Assembly: GCF_014651935.1 (NCBI RefSeq)
Contig: NZ_BMXV01000004.1
Coordinates: 372,001 to 436,000 of the forward strand
Direction: 5' to 3'
DNA length: 64,000 nucleotides
From: Marinobacter zhanjiangensis
Lineage (GTDB): Bacteria > Pseudomonadota > Gammaproteobacteria > Pseudomonadales > Oleiphilaceae
A program made the translations under genes and the position numbers. Position 1 is the first letter of the stretch, and each line of letters starts with the position of its first letter. The notes beneath the pieces were generated by a model. It was given only the letters and a program-made list of their open reading frames with translations. It was not told the DNA's origin and searched no databases. This document shows, one piece after another, positions 9,086 to 18,355 of the stretch.

Positions 9086-11089
9086 TCAGCGGGGCGCTGG
9101 CATCCGCGCCATCCGGATCAGGAAGTAACCACCGCCGATCAGGGTCGCCACCAGTCCGGCGGGCAATTCGTAGGGATATACCAGGGTGCGTGCCAGCCAG
9201 TCGGCCCAGAGCATCAGCAGGCTGCCGATCACGAAGGCGGCAAGCAGTTGTGGCAGGGCCCTCTGATAGCCCAGCAACCGGGCCAGATGCGGAGCCATCA
9301 GGCCAACAAAAGACAGGGGCCCGACCACCAGCGTGGCGGCCGCGGTCATCAGCGCTGCCAGCAACAGGAGCGCCAGGCGTGCCGGCGCCAGCGGTAAACC
9401 CAGGGAACGGGCGGCGGTCTCGCCCAGGGGCAGAAGATCCAGCCAGCGGGTCGCCAGCAGGGCCAGCAACGCCAGCACCGGCGTCACCACAGCCAGAGCC
9501 AGTGCGTCGGTCTGGCCGGACAGCCAGGTGGAGCCCGCCAGCCAGTTCAGCAGCGCCACCGCCTGGGCATCGCCCATGGCCAGTACCATGCGGATGCCGG
9601 CGTCCAGCAGGGCAGACAGGGCAATACCGCCCAGCAGCAGTCGCTGGGGTGAAAAGCCGCTGCGCCGGCTCAGTAGCAACAGCCCCAGCAGCACCAGGGT
9701 ACCACCGAGCCCGCCGGCCATAATCTGCAGGATGCGGCTGCCAGTGCCGATGGTCAGCACCAGCAGCACCATGCCCATGGCGGCACCGGTGCTGATGCCC
9801 AGCAGTTCCGGGCTGGCCATGGGGTTACGGGTCAGCCGTTGTACGATCACGCCGGCCCCGGCCAGCAAACCACCGGCCATCAGTGCCGTGGTCATGCGAG
9901 GCAGGCGCATGGCCAGCAGGGCCGTCTCGCCGTTGAGTGGTGTCCAGCGCCAGCCTTCCCAGGTGGGGCCGAGGGACAGGGTGATGGCCAGGCTGCCCAG
10001 TCCGACCAGGCCCAGTAACAGCATGCCGGAGACCGGGAACCCGCGCCGGGCCGGGGCCATGGCCGTGGGCCCGGACGGTGGCGTGGATATGGTCCGGTTG
10101 CGGGTCAGCACCCACAGCAGCACGGGCCCGCCAATCAGGGCGGTGGCAGCCCCGGTGGGAAACAGCAGATGCCCGAAGGCCAGGGTCAGTTGCTGGGCCA
10201 TGCCGTCGGCCACCAGACACAGCAGGGCACCGGTCAGGGCGCTGGCCAGCAGTCGCTGGCGGAGGGTGCGCGCCCCCAGCAGGCGGACCAGGGCCGGTGC
10301 CGCCAGGCCGATAAAGCCCACCACGCCCACATGACTGACCGTCAGCGCCGTCAGATAGACCGCCAGTACCAGCGCCAGGGCCCGGGTGATGCCCGGCGAC
10401 AGTCCCAGGGAACGAACGCCTTCCGTGCCAAGGTCCAGGGCCTGCAGCGGGCGCCAGAGTGCCAGTATCAGCGCCCCGGCCACCAGCAGGCGCGGCAACA
10501 GCGCCAGGGTGCTGCGCCAGTCGTTCTGGCTGAGCTCGCCGGCGCCCCAGATGAACAGCCCCGCCAGTTGCTCCTGGTTGAACAGCAGGATGACAGTGTT
10601 GATAGCCCCCAGGTAGAGGCTGACAATCAGGCCGCACAGGGTCAGGGTCAGCGGGTCAAACCCGCGGCGGGCTCCCATCAGCAGCACCAGGCCGAGGGCG
10701 GCAAGTCCGCCGGCCATGGCCCAGGCCGTTCGCCACACCAGCAGGGAAGGGGCGAGCAGCATCACCAATCCCAGCACCAGCTGGGCCCCGGCAGCGACCC
10801 CCAGGGTGGTGGGCGCGGCCAACGGGTTACGCAGTACCTGCTGGACCAGGGTGCCGGCAAACCCGAGGGCGGCCCCGGTCAGCAGGGCCACGGTCAGCCT
10901 TGGCAACAGGGTGAAATGCAGCACCGCTTGCTCGAAGCTGGCGGATGCGGACAGTATCAGGGCGCCCGGCAGGCGGGCCAGGTTGTCGGGGCTGGTGGCG
11001 GGCGACAGCAGCAATCCCGTCGCCAGCAGAGCCATTGTCAGTAATGCCAGACGTCGTCCGGTGGTTTGTCGCAACGGGGCAAGGCTCAT
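9086..11089 (-). CDS. fhuB: Ferric-hydroxamate ABC transporter permease, fused double FecCD domains
   Basis: 667 residues, matching FhuB, in which two FecCD permease halves are fused. Related LTVALLTGAALGFAG and MTTALMAGGLLAGAG segments begin the N- and C-terminal halves, followed by repeated RNPLAAP / RNPMASP motifs. About 20 transmembrane helices are expected. The ATG at 11089 is chosen over more upstream starts because GGAGG lies 7 bases before it and it overlaps the fhuD stop as ATGA, a translational-coupling arrangement. It imports ferric aerobactin delivered by FhuD. Confidence 0.93.
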   Translation of the reverse strand: MSLAPLRQTTGRRLALLTMALLATGLLLSPATSPDNLARLPGALILSASASFEQAVLHFTLLPRLTVALLTGAALGFAGTLVQQVLRNPLAAPTTLGVAAGAQLVLGLVMLLAPSLLVWRTAWAMAGGLAALGLVLLMGARRGFDPLTLTLCGLIVSLYLGAINTVILLFNQEQLAGLFIWGAGELSQNDWRSTLALLPRLLVAGALILALWRPLQALDLGTEGVRSLGLSPGITRALALVLAVYLTALTVSHVGVVGFIGLAAPALVRLLGARTLRQRLLASALTGALLCLVADGMAQQLTLAFGHLLFPTGAATALIGGPVLLWVLTRNRTISTPPSGPTAMAPARRGFPVSGMLLLGLVGLGSLAITLSLGPTWEGWRWTPLNGETALLAMRLPRMTTALMAGGLLAGAGVIVQRLTRNPMASPELLGISTGAAMGMVLLVLTIGTGSRILQIMAGGLGGTLVLLGLLLLSRRSGFSPQRLLLGGIALSALLDAGIRMVLAMGDAQAVALLNWLAGSTWLSGQTDALALAVVTPVLALLALLATRWLDLLPLGETAARSLGLPLAPARLALLLLAALMTAAATLVVGPLSFVGLMAPHLARLLGYQRALPQLLAAFVIGSLLMLWADWLARTLVYPYELPAGLVATLIGGGYFLIRMARMPAPR

Positions 11090-12021
11090 GGTTGAACCTC
11101 CGTATCGACGGCAATCAGCTGATCGGCCAGCATACGTGCCATACGCGGAACGCTGACGACACCACCGAAGGTCCATACCGGCCCCACGCCGGAAATGCGA
11201 CCGCTACGGGCCATGGGAAGGTACGGCCAGAGGCCGCTGGCCCGCAGGCGCTCCCGGTCTGCTTCCGGCCATGGCCGTATGTAGATCAGCCAGGCATCCG
11301 GGTGCCCGCCCAGATCGGCAAGGGTGCCCGGGGTAAATCCCCATAGGTTGGTGGACCGGTTCCAGGCGTTGTCGAGCCCGGCCTGCTCCAGGGCCTGGTT
11401 GAGCATGGAGTTGTCGCCGTGGATGCGCACCCGGCGGTCGTCCAGAAAACGAACGATAAACGCTGGCTGGCCCGTCAGGCCGGCTTCCGAGAGCTGCTGC
11501 CGGGTGTCGGCAAGGTCCTGTCGGGCCTGCGCAATCACGGCCCGTGCGCGATCTTCCCGGTCCAGCACCCGCCCCAGGGTGATCAGGTGCTCGCGGGCCC
11601 TGTCCCAGGGGTCTGAGCCAGTATCGTAGGTGGTTTGCACCAGTGTGGGGGCGATGGTTTGCAGAGCGGGCACCGCCGCCATCAGGTGCCCGGAGACCAG
11701 AATCAGGTCCGGCTCCAGGGCGCGGATGGCTTCCAGGTTGGGGGCCTGGCGACGACCCACGGACTTTACCGACTGCGGCAGCGGCGGTTCCGCGACCCAC
11801 TCCCGGTAGCCGTCGGTGTCAGCCGCGCCCACCGGGGTCACCCCCAGCGCCAGCAGGTGTTCCGCCAGCCACCAGTTCAGCACCACGATCCGTTGCGGCG
11901 TGTTCTCAATACGCAGTTCGCCGGCATCATGGGTGACCACGGTGCCGGCACTGGCGGTGAAGCTGAGCAATAGCATCAAAAGGGCCCGCAATGCGGGCCC
12001 CGGACAACTGCCTGTCAGCAT
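11086..12021 (-). CDS. fhuD: Ferric-hydroxamate periplasmic binding protein
   Basis: 311 residues with a short Sec-type leader (hydrophobic LMLLLSFTASAG). The single periplasmic binding fold of class III iron-siderophore proteins is marked by TPQRIVVLNWWLAEHLLALGVTPVG and LEPDLILVSG. It receives ferric aerobactin after IutA and passes it to FhuB/FhuC. The annotated start lies 5 bp after the iutA stop. A terminator-like hairpin falls within codons 7-15, so a start at internal ATG 11976 cannot be excluded, but that would shorten the signal peptide badly. The stop overlaps the fhuB start. Confidence 0.9.
   Translation of the reverse strand: MLTGSCPGPALRALLMLLLSFTASAGTVVTHDAGELRIENTPQRIVVLNWWLAEHLLALGVTPVGAADTDGYREWVAEPPLPQSVKSVGRRQAPNLEAIRALEPDLILVSGHLMAAVPALQTIAPTLVQTTYDTGSDPWDRAREHLITLGRVLDREDRARAVIAQARQDLADTRQQLSEAGLTGQPAFIVRFLDDRRVRIHGDNSMLNQALEQAGLDNAWNRSTNLWGFTPGTLADLGGHPDAWLIYIRPWPEADRERLRASGLWPYLPMARSGRISGVGPVWTFGGVVSVPRMARMLADQLIAVDTEVQP
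11978..12001 (-). terminator. Intra-operonic terminator-like hairpin between iutA and fhuD
   Basis: On the transcribed (minus) strand, a perfect 8-bp GC-only stem (GGGCCCGC / GCGGGCCC, 3-nt loop) is followed directly by TTTT. It begins about 26 bp past the iutA stop and lies inside the first codons of fhuD. It could act as a partial terminator, lowering transporter expression relative to the receptor. The T-run is short, so termination may be weak. Confidence 0.55.
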
Positions 12022-12025
12022 GCCA

Positions 12026-14245
12026 TCAGTAATCCACGGAGTAGGTCAGGATGTAGGTGCGACCCTGGCCCTTATAATCGAACATTTCCTCCGGGCCGTA
12101 GGCGGGAGAGTAGAAGATGACGGAACGCTGTCCCCAAACGGTGGAGTAATCCTCGTTGAAAAGGTTGCTGATACCCAGGGACACCTGGCCAAGTGGCAGC
12201 TTCCGGTTCCCGATCAGGTCAAAGGTGGTTCTTCCTTTCAGTTCGTTTCCATCTTCATCCTCTACGTCAATCAGGTGTGTACCCTGGAAACGAATCTGAT
12301 TGTAGTTGTTGTGCCAGTCGACGTAGCCGGTCACCTTGGGCATGCTGGCATCGGTCACGCTGGCTTTCTCCCAGTCACCGTCAACTTTCACCTCACCCCG
12401 GGTGAGGTGGGTGGTACCGCCCACGGTCCAGTTATCGGCAGGACGGAAAGCAGCACTGGCTTCAAGGCCGTAGTTGCGGGTCTTGTTGTCCTTGACCACT
12501 ACGGAAAGGTTTTCAGTGGCCACTTCCTTGTCCGACCAGGCGTAGTACAAGGCGACCTGTGCATCCCATTTGGCCTTGCCCGTTCTCCAGCCCAGCTCTA
12601 CCTGCTCGGTTTTTACCTGTTGTAAAGGTGAACCATCAATCGAGATGCCATTATCCAGTAGGGCCTGCCCCCCGGAAACTGTGTAATCTCCCTGACCGTA
12701 CCACTTCGCCGGGTCAGGAAGGGTGGAGCCCTGGCTGTAGTTGGCCCACACTTGCTGGCTCTGGTCCAGTTTGTAAACGGCGCCAAGGTTCACCAGGAAC
12801 TCTTCGTAGGTTTCCTCACCACCGGGAATCGCCTCGGCCGACGAAATCATGCCCTGGGAAACCCTCACCTGATAGGCGTTGTCCACGAAGTCGCCGATTT
12901 CTGTGTCGACCACTTCATAACGAAGTCCGCCGCTCAGTTTAAGGGCATCAGTCACCTGATGTTCAACTTGTAGGAAAGGCGCGAGCGTGTCGATATCCGT
13001 GTCGGGGTAGCGTCCCACAACGTCTGTCTTGTCGGCGGCCAGGCCACCTGTATCGGCGGCCCGTGCCAGATCAAACAGCATCTGATCGGCTTCGAAACGT
13101 TCCCGGGAATAGTCGACACCGTAACTCAGGTTCCAGTTCGTAAGCTCTTTGGTCATGAGGAGCTTGATGCCGGAGAGGGCAGTTTCCTGCTGGGATGCTG
13201 AGTAATAGGAGCCGGGTAGAAGGCCGCCACTGCCATCTGCCCTGACATAAGGGAACGGATGAAAGTTGAGTTCTTCGCCCCGGGTATACGCCTGGGCGTA
13301 GAAGGTGTGACCGAGCACATCGTAAGCCTGATAGTTCAGGCTGACCTGATAGCGTTCTGTCGCCGGCTCCTGGTCAAAATTGACACCGTCCCGGATATCG
13401 AAGCTGTCGGGGTCGACTCCGGTAAAGGCGTCAAAGTCCTCGCCAAAATAGAGTCCTGTGTCGCCGTTATAACGGGAGTCATAGTATTGAGCGGTGACAT
13501 CCAGGCGTTGATTGTCGTCAAGCCAGATGCCCAGGTTGCCGAGCACATCGATTGAGCGGTTGTACTGGAGATCGGTCTGGGTGACATCAGGCTTGACCTG
13601 ATTGCCATCGGTATCGAAGGTGCCTCCATTTTCCGCATAGGCTATCCCGAGTCGTCCCTGGATCTGGTCGTTGCCACCGCTAACGGACTGGGCCAGCTGA
13701 TAGGACAGGTCATCGCTGTCGTTGAATCCCGAGGAGGCGCCCGCCATGGAACTGAAGCGGGTCTCACCTGCCTCGCCTTTTTTGGTGATGATATTGATGA
13801 TGCCACCGGTGGCGCCGCCTCCGTAGAGGGCTGTGGCGCCAGAGAGCACCTCGATTCGAGCTATATTGAAAGGGTCGATGGAATCGAACTGGCGACTAAC
13901 TGACCTTGAGGAGTTCAGGGAGACTCCGTCAATCATGACCAGGGCTTTGCGGCCACGCATATTTTGGCCATAGTTTGTTCGCCCCTGTGGTCCGGCATCC
14001 AGCCCTGGTACAAGTTCACCGAGAATTTGCTTCAAGGTTTTTCCGCTACTCGCTTGAGTCGAGATGTCCTCTTCATCGACTACCCACACGGTACCCGGAA
14101 CTTCACTGATCTGGGTCGGTGCCCGGCTGCCGACCACCACAAGTTCATCCAGTGACTGTGAGGCGGAGTGTGCAGACAGTGGGGCTGCGAGCGCCAGTGA
14201 CAGCAGGGTCCGCGGGACAAGCGGAACAATCTTTCGGACGGTCAT
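12026..14245 (-). CDS. iutA: TonB-dependent ferric aerobactin receptor
   Basis: 739 residues, the size of E. coli IutA (~732). A signal peptide is followed by a TonB-box region (LDELVVVGSR), then the plug with PGTVWVVDEEDI, the NYGQNMRGRKALVMIDGVSL stretch and GGATGGIINIITKKG, which closely parallel IutA as I remember it. The beta-barrel fills the remainder and ends in an aromatic Tyr. GGGAG lies 9 bases before the ATG. It imports ferric aerobactin across the outer membrane. It follows iucD and has its own Fur-box-like site. Confidence 0.93.
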   Translation of the reverse strand: MTVRKIVPLVPRTLLSLALAAPLSAHSASQSLDELVVVGSRAPTQISEVPGTVWVVDEEDISTQASSGKTLKQILGELVPGLDAGPQGRTNYGQNMRGRKALVMIDGVSLNSSRSVSRQFDSIDPFNIARIEVLSGATALYGGGATGGIINIITKKGEAGETRFSSMAGASSGFNDSDDLSYQLAQSVSGGNDQIQGRLGIAYAENGGTFDTDGNQVKPDVTQTDLQYNRSIDVLGNLGIWLDDNQRLDVTAQYYDSRYNGDTGLYFGEDFDAFTGVDPDSFDIRDGVNFDQEPATERYQVSLNYQAYDVLGHTFYAQAYTRGEELNFHPFPYVRADGSGGLLPGSYYSASQQETALSGIKLLMTKELTNWNLSYGVDYSRERFEADQMLFDLARAADTGGLAADKTDVVGRYPDTDIDTLAPFLQVEHQVTDALKLSGGLRYEVVDTEIGDFVDNAYQVRVSQGMISSAEAIPGGEETYEEFLVNLGAVYKLDQSQQVWANYSQGSTLPDPAKWYGQGDYTVSGGQALLDNGISIDGSPLQQVKTEQVELGWRTGKAKWDAQVALYYAWSDKEVATENLSVVVKDNKTRNYGLEASAAFRPADNWTVGGTTHLTRGEVKVDGDWEKASVTDASMPKVTGYVDWHNNYNQIRFQGTHLIDVEDEDGNELKGRTTFDLIGNRKLPLGQVSLGISNLFNEDYSTVWGQRSVIFYSPAYGPEEMFDYKGQGRTYILTYSVDY

Positions 14246-14277
14246 CAGTAATTCTCCCTATGTAAATAAAGCGCAAG

Positions 14278-14292
14278 TGTAAACGATTATCA
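14278..14292 (-). promoter_or_regulatory. Fur-box-like site upstream of iutA
   Basis: TGATAATCGTTTACA on the minus strand, 33 bp before the iutA ATG and overlapping the iucD stop codon. It fits the Fur 7-1-7 consensus best among the sites seen here. It implies an iutA promoter inside the iuc operon. Confidence 0.7.
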
Positions 14293-15636
14293 GATAGATT
14301 CAATTCCTGCGTGCGCCTTTTTGTGGGGAATGTCCCGTATTACCGGGTTCTCTCTGGTTCCCCTGCTGTCCCAGCGGACCGGCACTGCGTCCTCGCCGAC
14401 CGGGTACTGCTCCCTGCCGAGCAGGTGGTTGACGATAACGGCGGAGCGCCAGCTGGTGAGGCTGAGCTGGGAGTCGGCGATGCCGTGGCTGAAACGGCCC
14501 TGGTTGACGGCATAGATGGACCGGTCGGCGGGGCCATCCCAATCCAGGTTGAAGGCCCGGTGCAGGTGGGGGCGACCGGTGCTGTCCAGGCGAAGCTTCG
14601 GTTTGATGGGGGTCAGGCAGTCGGGAAGACCATGTTCGAACCCGGTGCACAGCAACAGCTGGTCCGCCCGGAATTCCTCGAACTGGTCGTCCAGCCGGTT
14701 GCGGGTGAGCAGGCTCATGGGCGCGTTGTCTGTCACCGCATAAAGGGATCGCCCGGGCAGCAGCTCTGGCTCAGGTCGCCCGGGGTGTTCCAGGGGATGC
14801 TCGTACAAACGCTGGTAGAGCGCTTGCAGCGTATCCGGAGAAATGCCGTCCGACGCCAGTTTCTGGTAGTGCACCAGGTCCCGGCGACGCTGTTCGGGCA
14901 GACCCTGGAACGTGTCCACGTATTGTGGCGAAAAATAGAGATTGGTGAAGGGTGTTTCGTCGAGGGGTTCGAAATTGGGGCGACGGGAGAACCAGCGGAT
15001 GCTGGCGGGCTGACCCCAGAGGCCGTCGAGCAGGCCCAACATGACCTCGGCGCCCGACTGGCCGCCACCGATGACCGCCACATGCTTACCGCTGAAGTCT
15101 CTGGCCCGGTCCATCAGATGGATGCAGTGCAGGCTGCGCTCGGGGGCCAGCGCCTCACAGGCCGGCGGAATATGGGGGCGGATGCCGGTGCCGATGCACA
15201 GATTACGGCTGTAGACAGGATCTGATCCGTGCCGGAAATCGAGCCGGAAGAGGCCATCCTCGAAGCATACCGACTCCACGCCATGCCCGAACTGAAGGCT
15301 GGGCAGGCGGCTGGCCACCCAGCTCAGATAGTCGGCAAATTCGCGGCGGCTTATGGCTGTTCTTTCCGCGCTGAGGAAGGCATAAAAGCGCCGCCGCTGA
15401 ACCAGGTAGTTCAGGAAGCTGTGGGGGTTGCAGGGGTCGGCGCCTGTCACCAGGTCCTTGAGACAGGAAGTCTGCAGACGGGCGCCCGGCAGTTGCATGC
15501 CAGGGTGCCAGTCGAAGCCCGGTTTGCTGTCGAAGAAGGCGGCTTTCACCGTCGGGTGCTGGTCCAGCAGGGCCGCCACGCTCAGGTTGAAGGGGCCAAT
15601 GCCGATGCCGGCCAGGTCGAGGATGTCCTTACTCAT
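14290..15636 (-). CDS. iucD: L-lysine N6-monooxygenase, aerobactin biosynthesis
   Basis: 448 residues, the IucD/PvdA size. It starts with the FAD motif LAGIGIGPFNLSVAAL and then FDWHPGMQLPGARLQTSCLKD, strongly IucD-like; the NADPH motif VIGGGQSGAEV follows. It hydroxylates lysine at N6, the first committed step of aerobactin synthesis. The ATG at 15636 is preferred over longer possible starts because the conserved FAD strand begins a few codons later and the gene overlaps iucC by 8 bp. The protein is FAD- and NADPH-dependent and often membrane-associated. Confidence 0.93.
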   Translation of the reverse strand: MSKDILDLAGIGIGPFNLSVAALLDQHPTVKAAFFDSKPGFDWHPGMQLPGARLQTSCLKDLVTGADPCNPHSFLNYLVQRRRFYAFLSAERTAISRREFADYLSWVASRLPSLQFGHGVESVCFEDGLFRLDFRHGSDPVYSRNLCIGTGIRPHIPPACEALAPERSLHCIHLMDRARDFSGKHVAVIGGGQSGAEVMLGLLDGLWGQPASIRWFSRRPNFEPLDETPFTNLYFSPQYVDTFQGLPEQRRRDLVHYQKLASDGISPDTLQALYQRLYEHPLEHPGRPEPELLPGRSLYAVTDNAPMSLLTRNRLDDQFEEFRADQLLLCTGFEHGLPDCLTPIKPKLRLDSTGRPHLHRAFNLDWDGPADRSIYAVNQGRFSHGIADSQLSLTSWRSAVIVNHLLGREQYPVGEDAVPVRWDSRGTRENPVIRDIPHKKAHAGIESI

Positions 15637-17368
15637 GGCAGATCTCCATGGTGTGATGATTTCGTGGGTGAAGGGGGTTGGGCAGATCCGGGCCCAGGGT
15701 CGGGGTGGGGCGGGATGCGTCGTCGCCATAGCCGATCCGGAAGCGCACCCTGTTAAGGCATACCCGTGCCATGGCAGGAGACAACAGGTCGAACTGTGCA
15801 AAACGGGTCGCCAGTTGTGGGTGCTCCCGCTGGTATTGTTGCAGCCGGTCGTGGAGCAACCGGTAGAAGTCCCGCTCCGGATAGCCGAGATGGTCCTCCA
15901 GCAGCGGCGACAGGAAGCGCAAGCCGGTGACCAGGTGTCCGGTGTAAAGGTCGTGCAACAGATGGGCTGGTGGCAGGCGTGGTAGTGCCAGGGTCAGTGA
16001 CTCCGGAACACCGGCCCGGCCGGGCAGGTCGCCTTCCACCAGCCGCAGATCGCCGTGAAAGTCCTTGAGCACCACCCGTTCCGGCCGGAAGTGGCGGAAA
16101 ATCACGCCCAGGTTCTGGCCATGGGCCACCAGGCCGATGCCGTAACAACACAGCAGGTGGTACAGCGGCAGGGTGACCCGGTCAAACAGTCGTGTCAGCC
16201 AGTCTTCCACGGACCAGCCGGAGCGGCGGATGATTTCTGCGACCAATGGTGTGCCGGCGGCATCGGTCTGCATCAGCACTGCGAAGATCCAGCCCTGTTC
16301 TCCCGCCGCCGGCTTGCTGGCCAGACTTTCCCGCCACACGGCGCCGAGCATTTCCCGGTATCGGTAGGGCGTGCCGTCCACCTGCTGCTGGTGGGGCTGG
16401 GGCAGGTGTACGCCGCCAAGTTCCTGCTGCACCGTCAGGCCGGTCGCGGACAGGAACGGGTCGGTGCTGGCGGTGGCTGACAACCACCGGGACAGCGCCG
16501 GCGCCAGGGCCATGGGTTCCGGCGGAATACCCCGGTAACAGGAGGTGTTCAGTATGGTCAGCGAGAGTTTCAGGTCACAGGCTGTGGGCTCGTCCACATT
16601 CGACAGGGTGCGGATCGACTGCTGAGGAAGGTAGCGGCTGCCTCGCGAGCCCAGGTCGACCAGATTGCCAGCCTGTAGCATGGCCGCATATTGTGGCTGG
16701 ATATGATGCTGCCATTGCCAGGGGTGTACCGGCACCAGTTGCCAGTCGCCGGAATCCAGCCATGGGGCCAGTTCCTGGCGCTCGCTGGCGGTAAGGCACT
16801 GTTCCGGAGTGGGCTGGCCAAAAACCCTCAGCCCGGTGGCGCGGTGGGCGGCCAGCCAGCGTGGCACCACCGGCTGTCCGGCTTCCGGGCTGTAGCGGTG
16901 AAGGTCGTCCATACCCCAGCCCAGGCGTCCCCGGTTGGCCAGTACCTTCGGATGACCATCCAGCAGCGCTTCCAGCCGGGCCGGCGGCAGGTCGAGCAGT
17001 TGTGAGGCCGTCTGGTTCGCCAGGTTCTGTTGTCGCAGCAGGTCACCGGCCAGGGTGTTATTTAGCTCCTCGATAAAGTTACCGAGAGTAATGTCGCTCA
17101 TTGCGAGTGCCTCGCGGCAGTCCAGTACAAGCTGGATGGCATCACTGACGGGATAGCCGTCACGCAGAATGGGGTGCGGGCGTATCCAGAGGAAATCCCA
17201 GGGTGTTCTCCGGGCCCTGAACCGGTAGCGATGCTGGCCGGTGTCGAGTTCATACTGATCCCCGTACACCCGGCGGGGTGAGATGATCCCCTCATAGGCG
17301 CATTCGGCCAGCGTGCGGGCCATCAGCCGGTGATTGACGGTCTGCCAGTGGTTGGCGTTTTCCATCAT
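15629..17368 (-). CDS. iucC: Aerobactin synthase (NIS synthetase, IucC)
   Basis: 579 residues, matching IucC. The NIS-synthetase core shows GHPKVLANRGRLGWG, LVPVHPWQWQHHIQP, SIRTLSNV and the C-terminal FhuF-like domain with YGIGLVAHGQN and LKDFHGDLRLV. It condenses the second N6-acetyl-N6-hydroxylysine onto the citryl intermediate. It lies between iucB and iucD with a 15-bp gap and an 8-bp overlap. The start follows GGAAGGACC; ATG at 17365 is an equal alternative. Confidence 0.93.
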   Translation of the reverse strand: MMENANHWQTVNHRLMARTLAECAYEGIISPRRVYGDQYELDTGQHRYRFRARRTPWDFLWIRPHPILRDGYPVSDAIQLVLDCREALAMSDITLGNFIEELNNTLAGDLLRQQNLANQTASQLLDLPPARLEALLDGHPKVLANRGRLGWGMDDLHRYSPEAGQPVVPRWLAAHRATGLRVFGQPTPEQCLTASERQELAPWLDSGDWQLVPVHPWQWQHHIQPQYAAMLQAGNLVDLGSRGSRYLPQQSIRTLSNVDEPTACDLKLSLTILNTSCYRGIPPEPMALAPALSRWLSATASTDPFLSATGLTVQQELGGVHLPQPHQQQVDGTPYRYREMLGAVWRESLASKPAAGEQGWIFAVLMQTDAAGTPLVAEIIRRSGWSVEDWLTRLFDRVTLPLYHLLCCYGIGLVAHGQNLGVIFRHFRPERVVLKDFHGDLRLVEGDLPGRAGVPESLTLALPRLPPAHLLHDLYTGHLVTGLRFLSPLLEDHLGYPERDFYRLLHDRLQQYQREHPQLATRFAQFDLLSPAMARVCLNRVRFRIGYGDDASRPTPTLGPDLPNPLHPRNHHTMEICHE

Positions 17369-17383
17369 GGTCCTTCCTGTCGG

Positions 17384-18355
17384 TCAGAGTCGGGCGTCGG
17401 CGAAGAAACGATGACGGGAATTGCTCAGCAGGGCGGCCCGTTTGTGCGGAAAGTCGAACTCACCATGGTGTTGCCAGGTTGTGCTCTGCAGGTAGCGCAA
17501 CATGCCCCGGTTGTCCGCCCTCGGTTCGCCCCACAGGCGTTGGGTTCGGGGTTCGCTCAGGAACAGGAAGTGGCTGAGGGTGTTGAGCCAGAGATTTGTC
17601 TGCCTGTTGCCCAGAAACTTCCTTTCGCCCACCAGCACATGCATGCCCTGGTCGAAGGGGCCTGCCTCGCAATAGGGCCCCAGCCGGTCTTCCGGCACGT
17701 AGTAGGTCTCGAAGTAGCCCACGGCCTCGCCGTCGGCCTCCAGGATGAGGGGCAGGGAGTGGGGGTCGGCCCGGCGATCATCGAGCATGGCGTCGAGGCG
17801 CTTCCGGCTCCAGGGATACTCCCAGAACCTCGCGGCCCGCGGGTCGTTCTGCCAGCGATGAAAGCGTTCCCCGTCTTTTTCCACGGTCGCCTGGCGAAGC
17901 GTGAGGGTCTTGCCCAGGGCAGGGGAGAAACGGCGATACAGGATCTGGTCTCCGGTCACCGGTCGCCTGGGGTGTTGAATGTCTCCGGTCTGTTCGGTCA
18001 CTTCAGGCAATACCGGCCACAACGCCGGATCCAGCCAGTGTTCGCGAACCTGGTAGAAGGCCGGTCGTGATATGGCGCTGCGGTCAGCTCCGTTGACCCA
18101 GGCGGGGTGGCTGGTATGGAAAGCCTCCCGGGCGCTGCCGTAAAGGTCTATCTGTCGGGTGCCCAGTTCATGGAACAGCGTATCCAGCACACGGTGGCTG
18201 TTCTGTGCGTCCAGTGCCGGTCCCTCCCAGTCCAGAAGACACTCGCTGCCGGAGGAGGTGTGACGTCGGGCCTGCCAGCTGCTGGTGTCCAGGGAAATCC
18301 GCAGTTGCTGTTGGTCCGATGAGAGTGTCAGCTCAATGGGCGATAGGCGTGTCAT
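17384..18355 (-). CDS. iucB: N6-hydroxylysine O-acetyltransferase (IucB)
   Basis: 323 residues, close to E. coli IucB (315). A poorly conserved N-terminal half precedes a C-terminal GNAT domain with FHRWQNDPRAARFWEYPW and the acceptor segment YEAGPFDQGMH-like EAGPFDQGMHVLVG. It acetylates N6-hydroxylysine from acetyl-CoA to form the hydroxamate. The reading frame overlaps iucA by 23 bp. Confidence 0.92.
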   Translation of the reverse strand: MTRLSPIELTLSSDQQQLRISLDTSSWQARRHTSSGSECLLDWEGPALDAQNSHRVLDTLFHELGTRQIDLYGSAREAFHTSHPAWVNGADRSAISRPAFYQVREHWLDPALWPVLPEVTEQTGDIQHPRRPVTGDQILYRRFSPALGKTLTLRQATVEKDGERFHRWQNDPRAARFWEYPWSRKRLDAMLDDRRADPHSLPLILEADGEAVGYFETYYVPEDRLGPYCEAGPFDQGMHVLVGERKFLGNRQTNLWLNTLSHFLFLSEPRTQRLWGEPRADNRGMLRYLQSTTWQHHGEFDFPHKRAALLSNSRHRFFADARL

